DNA of 31,253 nt. It comes from a virus. The position numbers and the translations under genes were made by a program. Positions 6,094-12,581 of the stretch are shown piece by piece. The stretch lies in IMG/VR virus record IMGVR_UViG_3300025508_000099, positions 1 to 31,253 of that record; one strand, given 5' to 3'. Below the pieces are notes generated by a model. It was not told where the DNA came from, ran no database searches, and saw only the letters and a list, made by a program, of their open reading frames with translations. Numbering within the stretch: the stretch's first letter is position 1; each line of letters begins with the position of its first letter.

Positions 6094-6297
6094 TTACCCT
6101 CTTCTAAACCTAACTTCATCCCACCATATCCTATCACCATTATTATGTAAAGCATAACCTTCATTATTAATGATATAAAGAGTAGTCTCAGAGTTTTGAG
6201 GAACAATACGTAAAGTAAGTCCCTCAGTATCACAACGCTTTTGTAAAGCACTATTGAAGTCTTGCTTCTTCCACTGTTTAAATTCATCTGGTGACAT
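6094..6297 (-). CDS. hypothetical protein (67 aa)
   Basis: I chose ATG 6297, preceded by AGGAG; the frame is open to 6327 but the earlier Met lacks a ribosome binding site and would overlap the upstream gene. The protein opens MSPDEFKQWKKQDFNSAL (helical) and then seems strand-rich (TLRIVPQNSETTLYIINNEG). No family recognised. It is tightly packed between its neighbours (1 and 4 bases). Confidence 0.6.
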   Translation of the reverse strand: MSPDEFKQWKKQDFNSALQKRCDTEGLTLRIVPQNSETTLYIINNEGYALHNNGDRIWWDEVRFRRG

Positions 6298-6298
6298 A

Positions 6299-6574
6299 TT
6301 ATAATTCTCCTGTTGTAATACCATCAATTAACCAAGATAATCTATGAGCGCAACACCATCTGTCAGAGATGTAAAGCATTTCATAATAATTATCTTCCTT
6401 ATTATAGCCTCCCAGCTCCCCTCCCGCTCTAAAATCATCTTCTTCGGTAGCACACCTCTTATATAGCTTTATCAGTGCGGGTAACAGAAGTTTAAACTTC
6501 TCAATAGATTTAGTATCTAAATAGTAATTGAACGCTTTGTTTGTCAGATAATGTAGTTTCTCTGGTCTCATCAT
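6299..6574 (-). CDS. hypothetical protein (91 aa)
   Basis: ORF with GAGGA ribosome binding site, starting MMRPEKLHYL. Helical N-terminal half (FNYYLDTKSIEKFKLLLPALIKLYKRC), acidic middle, and a C-terminal RWCCAHRLSWLIDG stretch with adjacent cysteines. No family recognised. It is part of the leftward series with 8 bases to the upstream gene. Confidence 0.55.
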   Translation of the reverse strand: MMRPEKLHYLTNKAFNYYLDTKSIEKFKLLLPALIKLYKRCATEEDDFRAGGELGGYNKEDNYYEMLYISDRWCCAHRLSWLIDGITTGEL

Positions 6575-6581
6575 TCAATCC

Positions 6582-6971
6582 TCATTTAATTAATTTAATA
6601 GGGAGCATAACCCCACGATTACTAACAAACTCTGCTACAGCACATAAACGTGTAACTCCATCTTCAATAGTTAATGTAGATAAGTTAATTACTACAGGCT
6701 TATCACTCCAACATGATCCCATACCATGATTGTATAGCTTCTTAGATAAGTGTAACACACGATTAGCCTGTTTACTAGATAAAGGTGTATGATCTAAATT
6801 ATCTAGTAAATACTGAGCTATATGTTTACTCATTGAGTATATCACATTATCTGTATATACGTCCACTTCTTTCTTATAGGAGTCTAATGTGTATATAATT
6901 TCATTTACGTCTACATTAGAGTTTCTGGTGAAATTATATGTATCTAATACTTGTTGTACTCTAGTGTTCAT
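6582..6971 (-). CDS. hypothetical protein, weakly ParB-like C-terminal region (129 aa)
   Basis: The start is ATG 6971 behind AAGAGGTG. This ATG overlaps the stop of the frameshifted upstream ORF. Residues about 95-117 (VVINLSTLTIEDGVTRLCAV) resemble the loop-helix of ParB/Srx-type domains, where an xDGxxRL box binds nucleotide, but the rest of such a domain is not obvious. The function stays open. Confidence 0.55.
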   Translation of the reverse strand: MNTRVQQVLDTYNFTRNSNVDVNEIIYTLDSYKKEVDVYTDNVIYSMSKHIAQYLLDNLDHTPLSSKQANRVLHLSKKLYNHGMGSCWSDKPVVINLSTLTIEDGVTRLCAVAEFVSNRGVMLPIKLIK

Positions 6972-7156
6972 CAGATTCACCTCTTAGTGTAAGGAGTTCA
7001 TCATAAGAGGCTATTACTACTTCATTATTCTCTAAGTAATCCACTACCTGTCTACCTAACAAAGCCGCCCTAAAGTATAACTCACTATCAGATTTAGCTG
7101 TAGCCTCAAGATACACTTTATTAAATTCTTTAGTCAGTTGATCTAACTATATCCAT
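6961..7156 (-). pseudogene. small early gene with apparent frameshift at its start
   Basis: A good reading frame on the minus strand runs from about 7146 to the stop at 6961-6963. It encodes about 60 residues (LDQLTKEFNKVYLEA ... LTLRGESDEH) and overlaps the next ATG in the usual ATGA-like way. The only ATG with a ribosome binding site (GGAGA, ATG at 7156) is in another frame and meets a stop after 8 codons. Removing one base near 7148 would join ATG to the long frame. So this is either a recent frameshift, a sequence error, or a gene starting at an internal GTG. It would be the first gene of the leftward operon. Confidence 0.55.
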
Positions 7157-7185
7157 AATATTCTCCAATTGGTTAATGTGAAGCT

Positions 7186-7214
7186 ACTATACAGACTACT
7201 TGCCTATATGTCAA
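7186..7214 (-). promoter_or_regulatory. leftward sigma70 promoter
   Basis: On the minus strand: TTGACA (7214-7209), 17-base spacer, TATAGT (7191-7186). It lies 30 bases before the first leftward ATG and should drive the early genes from 7156 down to the left. Confidence 0.8.
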
Positions 7215-7228
7215 CCTTAAATTAATAC

Positions 7229-7257
7229 TTGACTTGTATTATTAGAGGGTGTACTAT
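7229..7257 (+). promoter_or_regulatory. rightward sigma70 promoter
   Basis: TTGACT (7229-7234), 17-base spacer, TACTAT (7252-7257), 29 bases before the ATG at 7286. It is back to back with the leftward promoter, with 14 bases between the two -35 boxes. Confidence 0.75.
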
Positions 7258-7285
7258 GCGTGGAAACTAACCGAGGAGATATCCA

Positions 7286-7459
7286 ATGAGATTACACAAT
7301 AAAGTAGTAGAAGATTCTAGCGGCATTAAATATATTATTCTATTTGAGCATGGTAAACTAGATACACCATTATGTATTATTAGTGAGTATGAATGGAAGA
7401 ATTTATCTAGTGAAGTTTTTACTAATATGCTAAACTTTGGAGATGATAGAGAAGATTAA
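7286..7459 (+). CDS. hypothetical small early protein (57 aa)
   Basis: First gene of the rightward series, 29 bases after a good promoter, with GAGGAG ribosome binding site. The 57-residue protein (MRLHNKVVEDSSGIKY...) appears beta-rich at first and ends acidic (FGDDREDN-like tail, NFGDDRED). The position of the first promoter-proximal gene is typical for a host-takeover peptide, but no function can be read. Confidence 0.65.
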   Translation: MRLHNKVVEDSSGIKYIILFEHGKLDTPLCIISEYEWKNLSSEVFTNMLNFGDDRED

Positions 7460-7488
7460 TTTCTGGAGATTTTTTAGTTTAGGATTTC

Positions 7489-7497
7489 TGGTACAAT
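7489..7497 (+). promoter_or_regulatory. possible extended -10 promoter
   Basis: TG-G-TACAAT (7489-7497) with only a poor -35, 31 bases before the denV-like gene. It may add to transcription from 7229. Confidence 0.4.
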
Positions 7498-7527
7498 AAA
7501 ATACAAATTAACTAAAGGTAGGTAGAT

Positions 7528-7965
7528 ATGACACGCATTAACATTGTAGAGCCAGAGCAACTAACCAAGCAACATCTATTAGCAGAATATAGAGAATTAC
7601 CAAGGGTATTCACACATGTATTAAAAGCTATCGAATCTGGCAAGACACTAGATGACTTCAATATTCCAGATAAATATACTATTGGTAAAGGACATGTCAC
7701 CTTCTTTTATGACAAGTGCCCATATTTAATGTGTAGATATCTTAGAATACGGAATACTCTATTAGAAAAATATAATTGTAATTTAGATGGTAATTTTCAT
7801 AAGAGAGTTGTAACTAACTATAAAAATATTCCTGTAGCGTTTATGGCAAATTGTTACCGTCCAACACCAGAAGAAATCTATCTAAATATGTACCGTTTAG
7901 CTAATAGACAGTATGGATTAGGTGATGATAATGATAAACATGTACTAGGAGAATATAATGTATAA
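7528..7965 (+). CDS. denV: pyrimidine dimer DNA glycosylase / AP lyase (T4 endonuclease V type, 145 aa)
   Basis: Homologue of T4 DenV, which cuts the glycosyl bond at UV-induced cyclobutane dimers and then the abasic site. The opening MTRINIVEPEQLTKQHLLAE matches T4 DenV closely. The catalytic Thr2 (N-terminal amine), His16, Arg22, Glu23 and Arg26 (AEYRELPRV) are all present at the T4 positions, as is the GHVTFFYDK box (about residues 54-62). Length 145 against 138 in T4. The C-terminal third is diverged. It is early, near the first rightward promoter, so it probably protects or repairs the incoming genome. The gene overlaps the next start by 8 bases. Confidence 0.95.
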   Translation: MTRINIVEPEQLTKQHLLAEYRELPRVFTHVLKAIESGKTLDDFNIPDKYTIGKGHVTFFYDKCPYLMCRYLRIRNTLLEKYNCNLDGNFHKRVVTNYKNIPVAFMANCYRPTPEEIYLNMYRLANRQYGLGDDNDKHVLGEYNV

Positions 7966-8170
7966 ACAAATTAGAGATATAACAGTTGCATTCATAGTAT
8001 GGTTTGTGTTAGCATATATCTGTACAGCATTAATGGCATCTGTTATAGAATTAGAGAATTACTTTAATATTTATAAGTGGAGTGAGCATGAAAGAGGGTT
8101 GTTGCTAGGTAATATCTTTTGCATAGGATGGCTAGTGTTTAAACAAATTAAGAGTAAAGAGGGAAAGTGA
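7958..8170 (+). CDS. small membrane protein (70 aa)
   Basis: Two hydrophobic segments (about residues 8-28, TVAFIVWFVLAYICTALMAS, and 47-62, GLLLGNIFCIGWLVF) and a basic tail (KQIKSKEGK). GGAG ribosome binding site inside the end of denV. Likely an inner-membrane hairpin; function unknown. Confidence 0.6.
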   Translation: MYKQIRDITVAFIVWFVLAYICTALMASVIELENYFNIYKWSEHERGLLLGNIFCIGWLVFKQIKSKEGK

Positions 8171-8171
8171 T

Positions 8172-8810
8172 ATGAAGATAGTTACAATTAGTGATACACA
8201 TAGTATGCACAGGCAACTAACAATACCAGACGGGGATGTCCTGATACATTCAGGGGATTTTTTAGGTAATGGTAGACTCTCCCAATTGGAAGAGTTTTGT
8301 ACTTGGTTAAAGGAGTTACCTCATAAGCATAAAATAGTTGTAGCAGGAAACCATGATACGTGTTTAGAACACCTTGCTACTAGAGATAGAGCTATCGAAA
8401 CTATCAAAGGAGTAGCTACATACTTAGAGGATTCCTCTGTAGTTATAGATGGTATCAAGTTCTACGGCTCTCCTTGGCAACCTTACTTCTATAATTGGGC
8501 ATTCAATCTACCCAGAGGTAATATAATTAAGAAGAAGTGGGATATGATCGAAGAAGATACTAATGTATTGATTACACATGGGCCACCTCATACTATCTTA
8601 GATCACTGCGAGGATGGTCACGTAGGGTGTGAGGAACTATATAAAGCTACATGTAGATTATCTAAGCTGGGTAATCTAAAACATCATATATTTGGACATA
8701 TACATGAAGGATATGGTACTGAGACTATACGAGGAACTACCTACCACAATGCAAGCAACTGTACAGGAAAGTATGAACCTATTAATAAAGTGTTGACATT
8801 TAATATTTAG
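8172..8810 (+). CDS. calcineurin-like metallophosphoesterase (212 aa)
   Basis: Binuclear metal phosphoesterase with all motifs in order: SDTHS (DxH, residues 7-11), HSGDF (26-30), AGNHDT (58-63), ITHGPPH (about 136-142) and FGHIHEG (about 174-180). The compact form with GSPWQPYF resembles the MPPED/UPF0046 branch, which cleaves cyclic nucleotides or phosphodiesters in vitro. Whether it acts on nucleotides, RNA ends or a signalling molecule is not readable. It lies 1 base after the membrane peptide gene and is followed by a new promoter, so it ends a small early unit with denV. Confidence 0.9.
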   Translation: MKIVTISDTHSMHRQLTIPDGDVLIHSGDFLGNGRLSQLEEFCTWLKELPHKHKIVVAGNHDTCLEHLATRDRAIETIKGVATYLEDSSVVIDGIKFYGSPWQPYFYNWAFNLPRGNIIKKKWDMIEEDTNVLITHGPPHTILDHCEDGHVGCEELYKATCRLSKLGNLKHHIFGHIHEGYGTETIRGTTYHNASNCTGKYEPINKVLTFNI

Positions 8811-8812
8811 AG

Positions 8813-8841
8813 TTGCAATATCGTAAAGCTAATGGTATAGT
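8813..8841 (+). promoter_or_regulatory. sigma70 promoter
   Basis: TTGCAA (8813-8818), 17-base spacer, TATAGT (8836-8841), 41 bases before ATG 8882. An overlapping alternative uses TTGACA at 8793-8798. Confidence 0.6.
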
Positions 8842-8881
8842 AGTAGAAGATTAATTAAATAACTGAAACGAGGATAGACAA

Positions 8882-9103
8882 ATGATTGAGACATTTTTTA
8901 TAGTAGTGTTATTTACGATAGGTGGTGAACAAAAACTTATAGATGGTTGGTATCCAAGACAGTCTGATAATTATGAGGCTTGCCAGAAAGGTGTTACAGG
9001 CATACAGAAGTACTTCTTTAATAATAGAGATAATATTGCAGATGAGATACAACAAATAGAAGTCTCCTGTAGAGTAGTTCTATTGCCTGCAATGGAAGTT
9101 TAA
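8882..9103 (+). CDS. small secreted or membrane-anchored protein (73 aa)
   Basis: The N-terminus MIETFFIVVLFTIGG is a short hydrophobic anchor. The rest contains two Cys (ACQKG about residue 34 and VSCRV about residue 62) that could pair in the periplasm. GAGGA ribosome binding site and its own promoter upstream. No family recognised; small periplasmic phage proteins of this shape are common. Confidence 0.6.
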   Translation: MIETFFIVVLFTIGGEQKLIDGWYPRQSDNYEACQKGVTGIQKYFFNNRDNIADEIQQIEVSCRVVLLPAMEV

Positions 9104-9130
9104 TATAAACAGATATATATATATCTACTA

Positions 9131-9242
9131 TAGAAGCTCCTGTAAGCCTCTGTACGGGCAAGTAGTCTAGGGGTATACTACCCTACAGGGTACTACCTAA
9201 ACGTGCTGCGGTGAGGCTTATATGGCGTTCTCAGGGGTGTTT
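9131..9242 (-). repeat. dispersed structured element, copy E2 (reverse orientation)
   Basis: On the minus strand it begins AAACACCCCTGAGAACGCC and ends CGTACAGAGGCTTACAGGAGC. The last 20 bases match copy E4 almost exactly. It is the most diverged copy. It has its own perfect arms: TAAGCCTC with GAGGCTTA (8 bp), and TACCCT-GT-AGGGTA. It is the only copy opposite to the local transcription direction. It fills the gap between the genes at 8882 and 9263. Confidence 0.65.
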
Positions 9243-9262
9243 GTTAAGAGGTGAAGTAATCT

Positions 9263-9487
9263 ATGAATATAATCCCACACGCCAGAGAAAGGTTAAGAGA
9301 AAGGACTAATATTCACCCCTCTGGTTGGATAAGAGCTGCTAAATTAGCTTATAGTCAAGGTGATAATAAGAAGATTATTAGGAAATGTAAGTATAGAGGA
9401 GTAACCTATAAGGCTGAATATCTAGGTTTAGTGTGGATATTTGACTGGCAAGGTACTGTACTGTATACTGTAATAGGTAAGAATTAG
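9263..9487 (+). CDS. hypothetical protein, DUF4258-like (74 aa)
   Basis: Opens NIIPHARERLRERTNI, the HAxxRxxER helix seen in DUF4258 and related small proteins, some of which are toxins. The remainder looks like strands (YRGVTYKAEYLGLVWIFD) with a final LYTVIG strand. AGAGGTGAA ribosome binding site. The resemblance is by eye only; an RNase or toxin role is not established. Confidence 0.5.
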   Translation: MNIIPHARERLRERTNIHPSGWIRAAKLAYSQGDNKKIIRKCKYRGVTYKAEYLGLVWIFDWQGTVLYTVIGKN

Positions 9488-9503
9488 AATTATAAGGTTT
9501 AAT

Positions 9504-10742
9504 ATGGGAACGCAATTAGAAGCTATAGACCTAATTAATAAAGGTGGTAATGTATTTCTCTCAGGTGGAGGAGGAGTTGGCAAGAGTTTTCTTATTGAGA
9601 AAATAACCACAAAAGATACTGTACTATCATCCTCCTCTGGACTAAGTGCCTTACACATAGGAGGGGAGACAACACATTCCTTATTTGGACTACCTAGAGG
9701 TCTTTACACAGAGAAAGATGCAAATACTATTAGCAGCACATTCAGAGCTATATTCAGTGGAACTAAAGTTAAACGTATTATAATGGATGAGATTTCTCGT
9801 ACACGCGCAGATAACTTGGATTTAATTGATATTAAACTTAGAAAAGTAAGAGAGAATGATCTACCCTTTGGAGGCATCCAAGTAGTATTAGTAGGAGATT
9901 TATTCCAATTAGCCCCCATAGTAGATGTATCAGAGAAGAGGATATATAGGCGTTTATATAAATCTCCTTGGATGTTTCACTCTAATGTATGGGATAGTGC
10001 CGATTTTACTACAATATGCCTAACAAAGGTATATAGACAAAGTAATGCAGAGCAAATCAAAGTATTATCCACTATAAGAGAAGGTGGAGAGGGGTTGGAG
10101 TCTGCTATAGAAAGTGTCAACTCTTGGTGTGTCTCTAAAGAGTTAGATAATAGGTTTTATTTATGCTCTCGTAATATAGATTCAGATAAAATTAACAATA
10201 AGTTCTATAAACTTAATACTAATCCAGAGGTAAAATACCCATCCTATAAAGTAGGCATAAAAGGAGAGGAGACTCTTATAAAAAATACAGATTTATTCTT
10301 AAAAGAAAATATGAGAGTAATAATCTGCGTAAATGATTCAGAAGGTGAGTATAGGAATGGGGAAAGGGGGTATATACTAAGCTTACACCCGAAGTACGTA
10401 ACAATAAAGAAAGATGATGGTACTATTGTAGATGTAGGTTATAAAAAAGAATCTACCTATAAGTATAAGATGTCTATAAAGGGTTTAGTTAGGAGTTTAG
10501 ATAAAACTATAAAAACTATTCCCGTTAAGGCAGGTTATGCTATAAGTATTGATAAAGCACAAGGGATGAGTTTAGATAATATTTATATAGATTTAGGTAA
10601 TAAACCTAGACTTGCAGCAGGGTTGTGTTATACTGCACTATCAAGAGTGAGAAATCTGGAAAACTCTGAGTTGAGTAGAAAGTTGACAATGGAGGATGTT
10701 ATAGTAGATAAAAAGGTTAAACAGTTTTATGAGGATTTATAA
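9504..10742 (+). CDS. SF1B DNA helicase, Dda/Pif1/RecD2-like (412 aa)
   Basis: 5'-3' DNA helicase. Walker A GGGGVGKS at residues 21-28, Walker B IIMDEIS with D95-E96, motif III VLVGDLFQLAP (about 128-138), late motif VI-type YTALSRVRN near residue 388, and KAQGMSLDNIYIDL before it. Size and motif set fit phage Dda, which helps start replication and displaces proteins from DNA. It lies upstream of the other replication genes and next to an HNH endonuclease gene. Start ATG 9504 follows AAGG. Confidence 0.9.
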   Translation: MGTQLEAIDLINKGGNVFLSGGGGVGKSFLIEKITTKDTVLSSSSGLSALHIGGETTHSLFGLPRGLYTEKDANTISSTFRAIFSGTKVKRIIMDEISRTRADNLDLIDIKLRKVRENDLPFGGIQVVLVGDLFQLAPIVDVSEKRIYRRLYKSPWMFHSNVWDSADFTTICLTKVYRQSNAEQIKVLSTIREGGEGLESAIESVNSWCVSKELDNRFYLCSRNIDSDKINNKFYKLNTNPEVKYPSYKVGIKGEETLIKNTDLFLKENMRVIICVNDSEGEYRNGERGYILSLHPKYVTIKKDDGTIVDVGYKKESTYKYKMSIKGLVRSLDKTIKTIPVKAGYAISIDKAQGMSLDNIYIDLGNKPRLAAGLCYTALSRVRNLENSELSRKLTMEDVIVDKKVKQFYEDL

Positions 10743-10755
10743 GAAGAGGTGAACA

Positions 10756-11436
10756 GTGCATAACAAATTAAGATTAAAAGGCCAAATCTTTGGAAGATTA
10801 TGGGTAATAGATGAAGATCATAATAGAACTAAAGCTTCAAAAGTAAAATGGGTATGTCTTTGTACGTGTGGTAATACTACTAGTGTAGTAGGTAGTCATC
10901 TAAAGAATGGCTGTATTCGATCCTGTGGGTGTTTAAAAATAGAAACTACTATTAAGATGAGTACTAAACATGGCTTAACAGGACACCCTTTGTACACTGT
11001 ATGGTTAAACATGAAACAAAGATGTAATAATCCTAAAAATAAGAATTATAAGAATTATGGGGGAAGGGGTATTACTATCTGTGATAGGTGGTTAAATAGT
11101 TTTCAGGATTTCTATGATGATATGATAAATGGTTATAAAGTGGGATTAGAACTAGATAGGATTGATAATGATAAAGGATATTATAAAGTCAATTGTAGGT
11201 GGGCTACACACAGTCAAAACTTAATGAATAAGGGTGCTGATATAGGGAAATCCAGTAAGTATAAAGGAGTACATTGGAGTAAGGCAAGTCATAATTGGGT
11301 AGCTAGGGTTATGAGAGGAGGAAAACTTCATCATCTAGGTTATTTTACAGATGAAAAAGAGGCTGCATTAATTTATAACAAGAAAGCTAAAGAACTTTTC
11401 GGAGAGTATGCTAATCTAAACAAGGTAGAGTATTAA
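10756..11436 (+). CDS. HNH homing endonuclease with AP2 DNA-binding domain (226 aa)
   Basis: Same build as the gene at 1559: Cys segment (C34, C36, C38, C57, C59), HNH-type region LELDRIDNDKGY...NCRWAT...QN (about residues 122-160), and C-terminal AP2 domain SKYKGVHWSK...LGYFTDEKEAALIYN...EYANLNKV (about 168-223). The start is GTG at 10756 with AGAAGAGG upstream. It sits 13 bases behind the helicase gene in the replication series, in the same direction and without its own clear promoter. Homing enzymes often sit beside conserved replication genes. The neighbouring helicase gene is intact. Confidence 0.93.
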   Translation: MHNKLRLKGQIFGRLWVIDEDHNRTKASKVKWVCLCTCGNTTSVVGSHLKNGCIRSCGCLKIETTIKMSTKHGLTGHPLYTVWLNMKQRCNNPKNKNYKNYGGRGITICDRWLNSFQDFYDDMINGYKVGLELDRIDNDKGYYKVNCRWATHSQNLMNKGADIGKSSKYKGVHWSKASHNWVARVMRGGKLHHLGYFTDEKEAALIYNKKAKELFGEYANLNKVEY

Positions 11437-11445
11437 CTATAAATG

Positions 11446-11477
11446 ATATCGTTATCAATAGAGATGTGCAACGATAT
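11446..11477 (+). terminator. hairpin after the second homing endonuclease gene
   Basis: ATATCGTT (11446-11453) pairs with AACGATAT (11470-11477) around a 16-base loop. There is no T-run, so it may be an RNA-processing stem or a boundary of the inserted gene rather than a terminator. Confidence 0.4.
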
Positions 11478-11506
11478 TACAATAATTTGAAGTATGGAGT
11501 TAAGTA

Positions 11507-11746
11507 ATGACAAATTCTCACCACTGCACAACACTAAACCTTAGGTATAAATTACCTCTAAGTAATAAGGAATTAGCTACACTAGATATGTATTACTCTT
11601 TATATGATAGCAAAAAATTCATTAAAGTGTTAGGCACTTCTTGTATAGTGTTAAGTATAAAAGAATCTAAATTCGCTCACTTATCTTATACTGAATTAAA
11701 AATAGATATTAAATTACAACAAGCATTAACATTAAAGGATAAATGA
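11507..11746 (+). CDS. hypothetical protein (79 aa)
   Basis: ORF with GGAG ribosome binding site. The protein contains YKLPLSNKELATLDMYYSLY and ends basic. It has no membrane segment and no motif I know. The stop overlaps the next ATG, so it belongs to a tightly coupled group of five small genes before the primase-helicase. Confidence 0.55.
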   Translation: MTNSHHCTTLNLRYKLPLSNKELATLDMYYSLYDSKKFIKVLGTSCIVLSIKESKFAHLSYTELKIDIKLQQALTLKDK

Positions 11747-11943
11747 TGAGAAATTATATACAAGTAAAAGAAATTGATGGTACGAATGTAGTAATAAATG
11801 AGGATTCAATAACACACTATTACGGGAGTGGAACAAGAGATGGTAATAATTATACTGAGGTGATACTAACTAGAGGCTTAGTGCGTGTGGATCTACCCTT
11901 AGAACAATTTAATAGTATTATTAAGAGGATAAGTAAGTTATGA
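11743..11943 (+). CDS. small FlbD-like beta protein (66 aa)
   Basis: Pattern IQVKEIDGTNVVINEDSITH...TEVILTRGLVRVDLPLEQF is that of short FlbD-like proteins common in phages: strand, turn, strand, then a helix ending at IIKRISKL. The residue order of the strands and the ILTRGLV box are the evidence. No catalytic residues. The exact start may be the first or second of two adjacent ATGs. Confidence 0.55.
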   Translation: MMRNYIQVKEIDGTNVVINEDSITHYYGSGTRDGNNYTEVILTRGLVRVDLPLEQFNSIIKRISKL

Positions 11944-12152
11944 AATTAAGTGAATGCAAATTAGGATTAGTAGTGCAAGGTGTAGACAATACTTACGATG
12001 AAATGATGAGTAAAAGAACTGGTTTTGGACACATATTAGGTTTTGAAGTGGTAAATAATAAATTATATGTTGTGGTACAGATGCCAGATAATCATAAAGG
12101 CTTCATTAACACTTACCTAGAACATCATCAGATAAAACCACTTGAGGATTAG
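11940..12152 (+). CDS. hypothetical small beta-rich protein (70 aa)
   Basis: ATG overlaps the previous stop. The protein reads as an SH3-like barrel of strands (LGLVVQGVD...GHILGFEVVNNKLYVVVQM...INTYLEHHQIKPLED), a form common among small phage proteins that describe 'G-x-V-x-G' barrels. Function unknown. Confidence 0.5.
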   Translation: MKLSECKLGLVVQGVDNTYDEMMSKRTGFGHILGFEVVNNKLYVVVQMPDNHKGFINTYLEHHQIKPLED

Positions 12153-12155
12153 AGG

Positions 12156-12332
12156 ATGACTGACCAACACAATATACAAAATATATTAGCTAGATTACAA
12201 AATGAAGGTAAGGGAGATTATACTAAATACCGCTGTGGAGAAACATACTTAGAATACTACTCCAAAAAAGAGGGTGATTGTATATACTTCGAGTTCGATA
12301 AAGATGGTAAACTATTAGATATTAGTGCTTAG
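12156..12332 (+). CDS. hypothetical protein (58 aa)
   Basis: Short ORF with ATG 3 bases past the previous stop and a GAGG ribosome binding site. A helical N-terminus (NIQNILARLQNEGKGD) is followed by a Tyr-rich strand region (YLEYYSKKEGDCIYFEFDKDG). Codon use is like its neighbours. No family recognised. Confidence 0.55.
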   Translation: MTDQHNIQNILARLQNEGKGDYTKYRCGETYLEYYSKKEGDCIYFEFDKDGKLLDISA

Positions 12333-12341
12333 GAGGGGGTT

Positions 12342-12563
12342 ATGGATAATTACACAGATGAAGAGTTATGCAGTACATTAAGAGAAAATAATGGATTAAT
12401 CAATTGCCAAGCTCAAATACAGGCAGCGGATAGAATTGAAGAGTTGTTAGAGACAGTAAAAAGGTTAAATAACACTATAATATCTATAACTGAACCTTAT
12501 AGCTTTTACCCACCATGTATTAATAATTCAGAAGAGAATGTAACTAAGATACTTAAAGAATAG
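12342..12563 (+). CDS. hypothetical helical protein (73 aa)
   Basis: GGAGGGGG ribosome binding site. Contains the QAADRIEELLETVKRLNN helix common in small phage proteins of the Ea22/restriction-alleviation type ('AADxIExL'), followed by a Pro/Tyr segment. The similarity covers only this helix, so no function is assigned. Confidence 0.55.
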   Translation: MDNYTDEELCSTLRENNGLINCQAQIQAADRIEELLETVKRLNNTIISITEPYSFYPPCINNSEENVTKILKE

Positions 12564-12581
12564 TATGAGAAGTAATAAAAT

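Noticed and set aside
5877-6287. Long 136-aa version of the Cys-rich protein with membrane-like N-terminus
   Set aside because: The upstream part is the antiphase shadow of the gene at 6094-6297; the ribosome binding site supports ATG 6089.
9121-9242. A tRNA or other known RNA in the gap between 9103 and 9263
   Set aside because: No cloverleaf or CCA-type end; the sequence belongs to the repeated element family instead.
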